From positions 1 to 59,012 of the forward strand of contig URWW01000006.1 of NCBI GenBank assembly GCA_900551665.1: a DNA stretch of 59,012 nucleotides, written 5' to 3'. Below, in pieces: positions 51,844 to 59,012 of the stretch; positions within the stretch are counted from its first letter, which is position 1, and the number at the start of each line of letters is the position of its first letter. Below the pieces are notes generated by a model. That model saw only the letters and a list, made by a program, of their open reading frames with translations, was not told where the DNA came from and searched no databases. The position numbers and the translations under genes are program-made. This DNA is from an uncultured Collinsella sp. Its GTDB lineage: Bacteria > Actinomycetota > Coriobacteriia > Coriobacteriales > Coriobacteriaceae.

Positions 51844-53001
51844 CTATTCCGAGAGCTCGCCCGCGGCCATGCGCTCGGCGAGGCGGGTGTTGGTCCACTG
51901 GCGGACGAGCTCGTAGAGCACCGCCACGATGGGAATGAAGAACACAATGCCCACGATGCCGAAGAGCTTGCCGCCCACGAGCGCGGCGATGAGGGTCCAC
52001 AGCGCGGAAAGGCCCACGGAGGAACCCACCACATGGGGATAGATAAACTGGTTTTCGACGAACTGGACGGCCAGGTACACGATCACGCAGATGATCGCCT
52101 GGCCGGGCGAGGCGAGCAAGGTGAGGAACGCGCCGATGGCGCACGATGCGAAGGCGCCCACATACGGCACGAAGGCGAAGACCGCCGTGAGGAAACCGAT
52201 GAGCCCGGCATACGGCAGGCGGAAGAGGGAGAACGCGATGAAGATAAGCGTGCCCAAGATGCACGCCTCCAGGCACTGCCCCGAGAGGAACTTGGAGTAC
52301 GTATCGGTTGCCAACGCCGCGACGTGGCGGATGCGCGATGCGTGTCGCGGGTCGAGATGGGCATCCATCACGCGGTTGACCTGACGGCCGAGCACGCGCT
52401 TGCTCGCCAGAACGTACACGGCGATGACGAAGGCGAACACCGTGCTCGAGACAACCGAGACGGTGGAGCGCGCGGCGGCGAACACCGAGGTGGCGATGGA
52501 GCCGAGGCCGAAGTTCATCAGGCCCTGCAGGCCCTGCGAGCTGGAGGCCGAACCGGCGGCGGGCTGCAGCCAGGCCATGAGCTTGTCCACGTCCACGCCC
52601 TCGGCCGCCAGGCCGCGCTCGATCTCGGGCAGGCGCTCGGCGAGGAGGGGCGCGACGGTGCGAGCGGAGGCAATGAGCTCGGGCACGAGCATTGTGACGG
52701 CCATGACGGCCACGCCGGCGATGGCGATGAGCACCAGCACGATGCTCACCACGGTCACAAGACCCGGCTGAGGACGCTTCTCCTCCGGGAGGCGCTCGAC
52801 CAGGCGGCCGAGCATGCGCTCCATGCCCGAGACGGGCACGTTCAGCACGAAGGCGAATCCAAGGCCGAGCAACACCGGGAAGAAGATGTTGATAACGGCG
52901 GACAAGGCGCCGATCACCACGTCGAGGTGCATGACGGCGGCATAGAGGCAAACGCCGAACGCGATCAGCGAGGCGGCGCGGCGCGATTTCTCATCGAACA
53001 T
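51844..53001 (-). CDS. AI-2E family transporter (PF01594)
   Basis: A 385-residue membrane protein with about eight helices: the N-terminal pair (VVIGALSAVINIFFPVLLG), a soluble central segment (about 130-190), and the family-typical FVPYVGAFASCAIGAFLTL and VENQFIYPHVVGSSVGLSAL. The family covers autoinducer-2 exporters and sodium/proton or other transporters, so the substrate is not fixed. The ATG at 53001 (MFDEKSRR) has AAGGA 5 bases upstream. It lies downstream of dltD, separated by a GC-rich hairpin. Confidence 0.9.
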   Translation of the reverse strand: MFDEKSRRAASLIAFGVCLYAAVMHLDVVIGALSAVINIFFPVLLGLGFAFVLNVPVSGMERMLGRLVERLPEEKRPQPGLVTVVSIVLVLIAIAGVAVMAVTMLVPELIASARTVAPLLAERLPEIERGLAAEGVDVDKLMAWLQPAAGSASSSQGLQGLMNFGLGSIATSVFAAARSTVSVVSSTVFAFVIAVYVLASKRVLGRQVNRVMDAHLDPRHASRIRHVAALATDTYSKFLSGQCLEACILGTLIFIAFSLFRLPYAGLIGFLTAVFAFVPYVGAFASCAIGAFLTLLASPGQAIICVIVYLAVQFVENQFIYPHVVGSSVGLSALWTLIAALVGGKLFGIVGIVFFIPIVAVLYELVRQWTNTRLAERMAAGELSE

Positions 53002-53021
53002 GGGCATCCTTACATGAGGGC

Positions 53022-53053
53022 GGCACCCGCGGTCCATCGAGACCTCGGGTGCC
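53022..53053 (-). terminator. Hairpin between dltD and the AI-2E gene
   Basis: GGCACCCG (53022-53029) and CGGGTGCC (53046-53053) form an 8-bp stem with an inner GGTC/GACC pair. It sits just before the AI-2E start, 69 bp beyond dltD. It lacks a T-run; it may end the dlt transcript or belong to the AI-2E leader. Confidence 0.45.
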
Positions 53054-53121
53054 ACACGGTTTTGGGCCTTATACCCAATCTTTTGAACCCATCACACGGG
53101 CGTTAACCCTCCCGCGCGCGC

Positions 53122-54339
53122 TCAAGCACCCGCCAACAGGACGTCTCCAGACGGGCCGGTGTCGGCATGGCCGGTTTTCAGGAAGGTGTAGATGGCCTTC
53201 GAATAGTACGCCGACCCGAGCTCCGAGGGATGGGAGTAATCGCGCAGGAAATACCGGTCGTACTCATGACCGGAGAAATCCGCGACCTGGAATCCCGCAT
53301 CGGCGGCCGCATCGCGCACCATGCGATAGTACTGCTGACGGACCTCGCACGTGTAAACGGTCTGGTCGTAGGCCGCTCCCTTGACGGGCTGGATCACGAT
53401 GAGCGGTTCGATCCCCGTCTCGCGGCACACGTCGAGAACCATCTTGAAATCCTCGAACTCCTGCGAGCTGAAGTACTCGTCACCCCGCACCTTCCAGCTC
53501 TTGTTCGCGCCCTCCAGCCATGTCTTGAAATGCTTGCCGTACCAGACGTCGCTCATTCCAAGGTCGTTGCCCGTCGCCTGAGCCCGGGCGGCGCGATCGG
53601 CCTCACTGAACACCGCATCCCAATCGGGACCGCCGGTCGCGTGGGCCGGTCGCGGGGCGGACACGTCGCCTGCAGCACGGGAACCCCGACCGTCGACCGC
53701 CAGGTCGTGAGCGAGGCGCACATCGGATGCAAGGGTCTTTGCCGCCTCATCCACATCGCGGACGATGCGCTCGACGGGCCCCTCGTTTGCCGGCTCTCCG
53801 GCGCCGTACTCGACCGCGCGTTGAGCCACGCGACGCTTCAGCCCATCGGATATATCGGCATTCGCCATGAACGCCTCGAAAGCCCCGGATGAATAAACAT
53901 CGGGAAAATCACGCGCGGGGCGGCGGTACGTCATGAACCATTGGATGCTCGGAAAAAGCACCACGCGGCGCGGGGCATCCGCCACCGAGGCAAAGGCACC
54001 GATCTCGATTGCCTGCCACAGGTCCGCACAACCCGCGCGGCCCGCCATCAGCGCGCCCACATCGTAGGTACCGGGAGCAAGCAGGTTGCCCGGATGGGAG
54101 AAGCCCGCCGGCCCCGGGTTGAGCTCCGAAGACCCGAACACCGGGGCGACCGGCTCGCCGCGCTCGGCGCTGCTTTCGTATTGACCCCGCATGAGCTGCC
54201 AGCTCGACACCTCTTGCGCCGTTGGGTAGCCCACGCAAGGTACATCTTCATCTGTCAGCCGACTCTCCCAGGCATACGCGGCACCGCCGCCGACGGCGAG
54301 CGTCGCAGCCAGGGCCAGGGCGATGATGCGTCTTCTCAT
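53122..54339 (-). CDS. dltD: D-alanyl transfer protein DltD
   Basis: DltD is the membrane-anchored SGNH-like enzyme that finishes transfer of D-alanine to teichoic acid outside the cell. The 405-residue protein has an N-terminal membrane anchor (RRIIALALAATLAVGGGAAYA), the nucleophile motif GSSEL (Ser70-Ser71), IQWFMTYRRPARDFPDVYSS, and the Asp/His pair in DYSHPSELG (about 367-373). The ATG at 54339 has AAGGGG 5 bases upstream. It is the last gene of the dlt operon. Confidence 0.93.
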   Translation of the reverse strand: MRRRIIALALAATLAVGGGAAYAWESRLTDEDVPCVGYPTAQEVSSWQLMRGQYESSAERGEPVAPVFGSSELNPGPAGFSHPGNLLAPGTYDVGALMAGRAGCADLWQAIEIGAFASVADAPRRVVLFPSIQWFMTYRRPARDFPDVYSSGAFEAFMANADISDGLKRRVAQRAVEYGAGEPANEGPVERIVRDVDEAAKTLASDVRLAHDLAVDGRGSRAAGDVSAPRPAHATGGPDWDAVFSEADRAARAQATGNDLGMSDVWYGKHFKTWLEGANKSWKVRGDEYFSSQEFEDFKMVLDVCRETGIEPLIVIQPVKGAAYDQTVYTCEVRQQYYRMVRDAAADAGFQVADFSGHEYDRYFLRDYSHPSELGSAYYSKAIYTFLKTGHADTGPSGDVLLAGA

Positions 54340-54348
54340 GACAACCCC

Positions 54349-54585
54349 TTAGAACTCGGCATACACCGGGCTTGCCGGTGCGCCATACGGGGAGAGCACG
54401 AAAAACCACCCGAGCACTGCCACGAGCACCACGACGGCCGCAAACCAAGCGACGGCCGCCGAAGTCGCGTCCGAGTAGAACCATGTGCGCATGCGCTCGG
54501 GCGTCAAGGCACGCAGGCGCGCAAGCGCAGACGGGCCGCGCCCCGCGGAGCGCACGCCCTCGCCCGGACGGCCCTCCGCGCCCAT
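54349..54585 (-). CDS. dltX: DltX-like small membrane protein
   Basis: This 78-residue protein has a polar N-terminus, the segment RTWFYSD, one strong membrane helix (about 45-65) and the C-terminal end SPVYAEF. DltX of Firmicutes has the same plan, with an aromatic FY before the helix and a C-terminal FIYNEF-like motif that binds the DltD active site. In Firmicutes dltX opens the operon; here it lies between dltC and dltD. The ATG at 54585 overlaps the dltC stop by one base (TGATG) with GGTGAG upstream; a GTG one codon earlier is possible. Identification rests on the tail motif and context. Confidence 0.75.
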   Translation of the reverse strand: MGAEGRPGEGVRSAGRGPSALARLRALTPERMRTWFYSDATSAAVAWFAAVVVLVAVLGWFFVLSPYGAPASPVYAEF

Positions 54586-54830
54586 CACAGTCTCACCGCG
54601 ATCTGCTCGATGATCTTGTTCACCGTGTTCATTTCCGAGCGCTCGACCGCGGTGGGCGCGATATCCACACCGAAGCGCTCCTCGATCTCGACGAGCACTT
54701 CGATAGCGGCGAGGGAGTCGAGCAGGCCAGCCGCGAACAGGTCGATGTCGCGCTCCTCGCGCACGGCCTCGTCGTCGCAGATGTCTTCCAGCATGTCGAG
54801 GACCTCTGCCTCGAGTTCGTTCCTATCCAT
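54585..54830 (-). CDS. dltC: D-alanine carrier protein DltC
   Basis: An 81-residue acyl-carrier-type protein. Ser39 in GLLDSLAAIEVL is the site for the 4'-phosphopantetheine arm, which carries D-alanine as a thioester from DltA to DltB. It begins 8 bases inside the end of dltB and its stop overlaps dltX, so the genes are translationally coupled. Confidence 0.95.
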   Translation of the reverse strand: MDRNELEAEVLDMLEDICDDEAVREERDIDLFAAGLLDSLAAIEVLVEIEERFGVDIAPTAVERSEMNTVNKIIEQIAVRL

Positions 54831-56031
54831 TGATGATCCTTTCGATGATGTGGGTGAGCTGACCGGAGAAGAGCGCGAAGCCGATGACCACGAGCTGCAT
54901 CGTGACGAACCACGACAGCGCCCGATACCAACGCTTGCGCTTGTTCCGCTTGTAGAAGGCCGACCGCTTTTGGTAGACCTCGGTGAGCGCGAGCAACACG
55001 CCGTGATACAGGCCGTACGCGAGGTAGTCGATGGTCAGTCCATGCCACGCGCCCATGAGCAGCATGTCGACCAGGTAGGCCGCGCACGCCGTGTGCAAAC
55101 GGCTCGAGAAGAGCTTTCGCTTGGAGGCCAAGCGCACGAACCTCATGAAGACGAAGTCGCGCAGCCACGTGGACAACGTGATGTGCCAACGGTTCCAAAA
55201 GTCCTTCATGTCCTGCGCCGCAAACGGGGCGCGGAAATTCTGGGGCGTGGCGATGCCGAAGCAGTAGCTCGCCCCCACCGCCATGAGCGAATAGCCGGCA
55301 AAGTCGAAGAAGAGGTACAGGGCGTAGACGTACGCGCGGGCGATGGTACGCACCGGCGCCGGACCGGGAATCGAGATCACCGCCGGCACACCCGCGAGCT
55401 GCGCGGTGGCGGAAGGGTCGAGGGCCGTCTGCGCAATCGTCGCCAGCACCAGTTGCGACACCGCTCCGGCGAGCAGGAACAGGATGCCCCGACTGAAGAG
55501 GTCGGCGTACTCGGACCGGGAAAGCCGTCTGTCGGCGTCTTCTCGGAACCGGCGCGACCGATCGATCGGCCCCGAGGTGAACGTCGCGAAAAACGTCAGG
55601 AAGTACAGGTAGTCGACGACGCCGAGGTCGTCGATGAGCCCATCGCGGATTTCGATGAGCACCTGCACCGCCTTGAAGGTGAGGTAACTGATGCCGATGA
55701 AGCCCAGCAGGTTCGCATCGAATACCGCCCCCACCTTGTAGATGACGAGCGGGGCGATGGTCGCGACAAGCGATGCGCGGTACACCGCCATGCTCTTGCG
55801 GCCGCTCTTCCAGCTGGCGAGCGTCGCGCGCATGGACGCGAACGCCATCGCGAGAAACACCGTGAACGCGGCGGCGCCGGCGGGGCTGCCCGCGAAGAGC
55901 AGGCCGACCATCACACATGAGGCCGCGAAGCCGTAATACTTGATACGCCTCTCCATGAAGCCGAGCACTGCGGCGGGAACCACCGCTGCGGCGAGCGCCA
56001 TGAAAAACGACGGGGAGGTGTAAAAGCCCAT
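54823..56031 (-). CDS. dltB: MBOAT acyltransferase DltB
   Basis: DltB is the membrane channel-like O-acyltransferase that passes D-alanine across the membrane. The 402-residue protein has about eleven hydrophobic segments, GPIDRSRRF, NRWHITLSTWLRDFVF (conserved MBOAT loop) and the catalytic histidine in LMGAWHGLTIDYLAYGLYHG. It overlaps dltC by 8 bases and follows dltA by 6 bases. Confidence 0.96.
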   Translation of the reverse strand: MGFYTSPSFFMALAAAVVPAAVLGFMERRIKYYGFAASCVMVGLLFAGSPAGAAAFTVFLAMAFASMRATLASWKSGRKSMAVYRASLVATIAPLVIYKVGAVFDANLLGFIGISYLTFKAVQVLIEIRDGLIDDLGVVDYLYFLTFFATFTSGPIDRSRRFREDADRRLSRSEYADLFSRGILFLLAGAVSQLVLATIAQTALDPSATAQLAGVPAVISIPGPAPVRTIARAYVYALYLFFDFAGYSLMAVGASYCFGIATPQNFRAPFAAQDMKDFWNRWHITLSTWLRDFVFMRFVRLASKRKLFSSRLHTACAAYLVDMLLMGAWHGLTIDYLAYGLYHGVLLALTEVYQKRSAFYKRNKRKRWYRALSWFVTMQLVVIGFALFSGQLTHIIERIING

Positions 56032-56037
56032 CGGTGC

Positions 56038-57609
56038 CTATTTCTTCTCGGTGAGGGCGCGGCGGTCGAGCTTGCCGTTGCCGGTCATGGGCAAGGACTC
56101 ATGGAACGCGACCTTCTTCGGAACCATGTAATGGGGCAGGAACTCGGCCAGGCGTTCCTTAAGCGCGAGGCCCGCGCGAAACGGCGTGTCCCCGAGCGGT
56201 GCGGACGGCACGACATGCGCCACGAGATGCGAGATCTTCCCGTCCCGATACACCGGGGCGACCGCGGCGGCGGCGATCTCGGGCAGGCGACGCAGATGGC
56301 CCTCGATCTCGCCGAGCTCGATGCGGAAGCCGTTGAGCTTGACCTGCAGATCGAGGCGGCCGCGGAAATGCAGCACGCCCTCGGCGTCGAGATAACCCTC
56401 ATCGCCGGTTCGGTAGGCACGCACGGCGGCGCCGTCGAGCACAGCATTGTCGAAGACGCGCGTCGTGAGGTCGGGCCGCCCAAAGTAGCCGCGGGCGACC
56501 GTATCGCCCTCGATAACGACCTCGCCGAAGGTGCCGGCGGGAACGGAACGCCCCTCCTCATCGACGATACGGAGACGCGTGCCGAGGCGCGGGGCGCCCA
56601 CGGGCAAGGGCTCGGGGCTCGCCGCCATCTCGGCCGTCACCTCAACCGAGGTGACGGCGACGGTCGACTCGGTCGGACCGTAGGTGTTGACCACGCGAGC
56701 CCGCGGGAAGCGCTCGAGCAGGCGCGCGGCCGTCGCGTTCGGTAGCGTCTCGCCGCAGAACAAGAAGAGCCTGAGCTCGGGCATGGCGCTCTGGTCGAAA
56801 TCGGCATTCGCAAGGCAAAGCTCGGCAAACGACGGGGTCGAGACCCAGATATCCGCGCCGCTCTCCTTGAGCGCGGCGAACTGAGCCGCCATGCTGAGCT
56901 GCGTCTCGGCGGCCAGCGAGTACAACGTGCCGCCACCGCCGAGAGCGCCGGCGAGCTCGAACACCGACAGGTCGAACGAGAAGGGCGCCTGATCGAGCCA
57001 CACGCGACCATCCGAGCGCTCAGGGGTGTTGCCGTGGGCGAGTTCGAGGTCCCATGCGCAGAAGTTGTCAAAGCAGGCCGCCGTGACCTCGACGCCCTTG
57101 GGCGCACCGGTCGAACCGGAGGTGAACAGGATGTACGCGAGATCCTCCCCATCGATCCAGCGATCGCGGTCGGAGTGGCCCGCGGCCGCCACGAGGTCGC
57201 CGATGGTGCGATGCTCGATAACGGTCACGGGCGGCATGTCGTCACATGTGGGGAAGCTTCCAACCGCCAACACGAGCGGGGCCTCGATGCCCGCGTCGCC
57301 CGTCATGGACGCAAGGATCTGCGTGGCGATCGACGCGGTGCGCTGCGGTGGCACGGAGTTGCCGTCGATTGGAACGTAGGGGCACCCGGCCTTCATGCAG
57401 GCGAGAAAGCATACGACCATGAACGGGTCCTTGTTGCCGTACACGATGACGGGCACACCGCGCTCGACGCGCTTGCCCACCTGCCCGGCGAGCGCCTCGG
57501 ACGCCGCCCACAGCTCTCGATAGGTCAGGTCCATCCCCGTCGATGCGCGCACGGCGGTCCGGCAGGGCCACTCGCGGGCGACTCGCTCGATGTTCTCCAG
57601 GTACTTCAC
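56038..57609 (-). CDS. dltA: D-alanine--D-alanyl carrier protein ligase DltA
   Basis: DltA activates D-alanine as adenylate and loads it on DltC. The 523-residue protein belongs to the AMP-binding family: P-loop ILFTSGSTGAPKGVEV, NTYGPTESTVAVTSV, YRTGDEGYLDAEGVLHFRGRLDLQVKLNGFRIELGE, and the C-terminal lysine in MTGNGKLDRRAL. The start is GTG at 57609 with GGGATG upstream. It opens the dltABCXD operon. The window shows no lipoteichoic acid synthase, so the acceptor polymer in this organism is unknown. Confidence 0.96.
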   Translation of the reverse strand: MKYLENIERVAREWPCRTAVRASTGMDLTYRELWAASEALAGQVGKRVERGVPVIVYGNKDPFMVVCFLACMKAGCPYVPIDGNSVPPQRTASIATQILASMTGDAGIEAPLVLAVGSFPTCDDMPPVTVIEHRTIGDLVAAAGHSDRDRWIDGEDLAYILFTSGSTGAPKGVEVTAACFDNFCAWDLELAHGNTPERSDGRVWLDQAPFSFDLSVFELAGALGGGGTLYSLAAETQLSMAAQFAALKESGADIWVSTPSFAELCLANADFDQSAMPELRLFLFCGETLPNATAARLLERFPRARVVNTYGPTESTVAVTSVEVTAEMAASPEPLPVGAPRLGTRLRIVDEEGRSVPAGTFGEVVIEGDTVARGYFGRPDLTTRVFDNAVLDGAAVRAYRTGDEGYLDAEGVLHFRGRLDLQVKLNGFRIELGEIEGHLRRLPEIAAAAVAPVYRDGKISHLVAHVVPSAPLGDTPFRAGLALKERLAEFLPHYMVPKKVAFHESLPMTGNGKLDRRALTEKK

Positions 57610-58021
57610 GTGTCATCCCATCCCTTCGGTTCCACACGGGCGCCATGGGCGCCGTGTCCGAGAGCCTACCCCCCCCCGACGCCGTTTTGGCAAGCGTTAC
57701 TTTGGGAGATGCGGGAAGGCCTCGTCTTGATGCTGCGCCCCATTGTGCCCGTCGAAGCTTTGCGCATCCTTACCGTCGGGTGACGTTTGCGTAAGAGTGG
57801 TTATGAAGCGCTGAAGTCGCGGACGGATGACCCGTTCGTGTGGAGGAACGCGGCCGCGAGCCCGCGTGTGTAAAAACGCACCCGTCCCCAAATTGCACAC
57901 ATACGCACGGCAGATAGGCCTGGACGGTGGCGTATTATTGAAGGGTTAGCAAACCGTTCGGCTCAAGGTCGTGCGACCGCCGCCGACGGACCGACCCGTA
58001 CAGAAAGAAGGGCAGGACTCA
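57610..58021. other. Divergent control region between dltA and purL
   Basis: This 412-bp stretch has no gene. It contains the putative dlt promoter with a G9 spacer tract (57663-57693), a GTCCCCAAATTG half-site of the palindrome repeat (57884-57895) between GTGTGTAA and TTGCACAC arms, a TATTAT box (57934-57939) that may belong to purL, and a short GGTCG/CGACC hairpin before the purL ribosome-binding site. Confidence 0.55.
57663..57693 (-). promoter_or_regulatory. Putative dlt promoter with G9 tract in the spacer
   Basis: On the minus strand TTGCCA (57688-57693) and TAGGCT (57663-57668) are separated by 19 bp, of which nine are a run of G (57669-57677 as C on the plus strand). Predicted transcription would start about 45 bases before dltA. 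Loss of two G would give the ideal 17-bp spacing. Confidence 0.45.
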
Positions 58022-59012
58022 ATGGTCTCTCGCGTGTACGTAGAGAAGAAACCCGGGTTTGACGTCGAAGCGCAGCAGTTGCTGGCCGAGCTTCGCGACA
58101 CCCTGGGCATCGAGGCGCTCACGGGCCTGCGCGTCATCAACCGCTATGACGTCGAGGGCATCGACGGGGAGCTGTTCGGCTCCTGCGTGCCCACCGTGTT
58201 CTCCGAGCCGCAGGTCGACTTCGCCTATGACGAGCTCCCCGAGGAGCCCGGCGCGACCGTCTTCGCCGTCGAGGCGCTGCCCGGCCAGTTCGATCAGCGC
58301 GCCGCCTCCGCCGCCGAGTGCGTGCAGCTGATCTCCCAGGGCGAGCGCCCCACCGTTCGCTCCGCAAAGGTCTACCTGCTCTCCGGGGATCTTTCCACCG
58401 AGGACTTCGACGCCATCAAGGGCTACGTGGTGAACCCGGTCGAGTCCCGCCTCGCCGAGCTCGAGTGCCCCGAGACCCTCACCCAGGAGATCCCCGACCC
58501 CGAGTCGGTCGAGATCATCGATGGCTTCCGCGAGATGGACGAGGCCGCCCTCGCCTCCTTCATCGCCGAGCGCGGTCTTGCCATGGACGAGGCCGACATC
58601 GCGTTCTGCCAGCAGTACTTCAAGGATGAGGACCGCGACCCCACCATCACCGAGATTCGCGTAATCGACACCTACTGGTCCGACCACTGCCGCCACACCA
58701 CCTTCGGCACCAACCTTGAGAACATCGAGATCGACGACGCCGCCGTCGAGGCCGCCTTCAACCGTTACATGGAGATGCGCCACGAGCTCGGCCGCGACGA
58801 GAAGCCCGTCTGCCTCATGGACATGGGCACCATCGGCGCCAAGTGGCTTAAGAAGCAGGGGATCCTCACCAACCTCGATGAGTCCGAGGAGATCAACGCC
58901 TGCACCGTCAAGGTGACCGTCGACGTCGACGGTGAGGACCAGGATTGGCTGTTCCTCTTCAAGAACGAGACCCACAACCACCCCACCGAGATCGAGCCCT
59001 TCGGCGGCGCGG
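58022..59012 (+). CDS. purL: Phosphoribosylformylglycinamidine synthase, N-terminal part
   Basis: This enzyme makes FGAM from FGAR, glutamine and ATP in purine synthesis. The frame from the ATG at 58022 (MVSRVYVEKKPGFDVEAQQL) stays open for 330 codons to the window edge. It shows a PurS-like N-terminal domain, then IDTYWSDHCRHTTF and LFKNETHNHPTEIEPFGGA, hallmarks of PurL. The start suggests the long single-chain type. AGGACTCA precedes the ATG. It is divergent from the dlt operon. Confidence 0.95.
   Translation, partial: MVSRVYVEKKPGFDVEAQQLLAELRDTLGIEALTGLRVINRYDVEGIDGELFGSCVPTVFSEPQVDFAYDELPEEPGATVFAVEALPGQFDQRAASAAECVQLISQGERPTVRSAKVYLLSGDLSTEDFDAIKGYVVNPVESRLAELECPETLTQEIPDPESVEIIDGFREMDEAALASFIAERGLAMDEADIAFCQQYFKDEDRDPTITEIRVIDTYWSDHCRHTTFGTNLENIEIDDAAVEAAFNRYMEMRHELGRDEKPVCLMDMGTIGAKWLKKQGILTNLDESEEINACTVKVTVDVDGEDQDWLFLFKNETHNHPTEIEPFGGA

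Overview
The window reads as part of the chromosome of a high-G+C Gram-positive gut bacterium of the class Coriobacteriia, most likely Collinsella or a close relative. This is inferred from gene content, third-position GC bias, ribosomal-protein extensions and gene order; no database search was possible. No rRNA, tRNA, phage, transposase or CRISPR array was found.

Layout. 1-6082 (minus): the beginning of ftsE, cut by the window edge and apparently carrying a 1-base frameshift, then a YitT-family membrane protein, prfB (RF2) and secA; prfB overlaps secA by one base. 6083-13870 (minus): a structured intergenic region, rpmE (L31), a 1591-residue cell-wall GH20 glycosidase, citrate synthase and an ACT-domain protein. 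14018-21584 (minus): a HAD phosphatase, adenine deaminase, a GT2 glycosyltransferase, tyrS with its own promoter and terminator, and a U32 protein whose reading frame contains a duplicated 43-bp palindrome. 21722-23845 (plus): a class A penicillin-binding protein. 23976-27803 (minus): argR with a coupled 33-residue membrane protein, truA, and an ECF transporter module in which both ATPases and the T subunit are fused.

27895-47919 (minus) is the ribosomal superoperon: rplC-rplD-rplW-rplB-rpsS-rplV-rpsC-rplP-rpmC-rpsQ-rplN-rplX, then a 4.6-kb interruption, then rplE-rpsN-rpsH-rplF-rplR-rpsE-rpmD-rplO-secY-adk-map-infA-rpmJ-rpsM-rpsK-rpsD-rpoA-rplQ. rpsJ is missing from its usual place before rplC. 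The interruption holds a terminator after rplX, a MITE-like inverted-repeat element, a Gfo/Idh/MocA oxidoreductase and a plus-strand U32 gene that resembles the rRNA hydroxylase RlhA. A conserved 63-bp element with a strong hairpin lies about 250-275 bp upstream of the first gene of each half (rplC and rplE), in the same orientation. Several r-protein gaps contain hairpins that may be regulatory leaders.

48340-57609 (minus): a MacB-like ABC exporter with a very large ectodomain, an AI-2E-family exporter, and a complete dlt operon (dltA-dltB-dltC-dltX-dltD) for D-alanylation of cell-surface polymers. dltX was recognised from its C-terminal signature. The putative dlt promoter has a run of nine G between -35 and -10, which would allow phase variation. 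58022-59012 (plus): the beginning of purL, running off the right edge.

The points most worth following are the split ribosomal operon with its paired upstream element, the in-frame palindrome pair, the SPT tripeptide in RF2, and the G9 dlt promoter.
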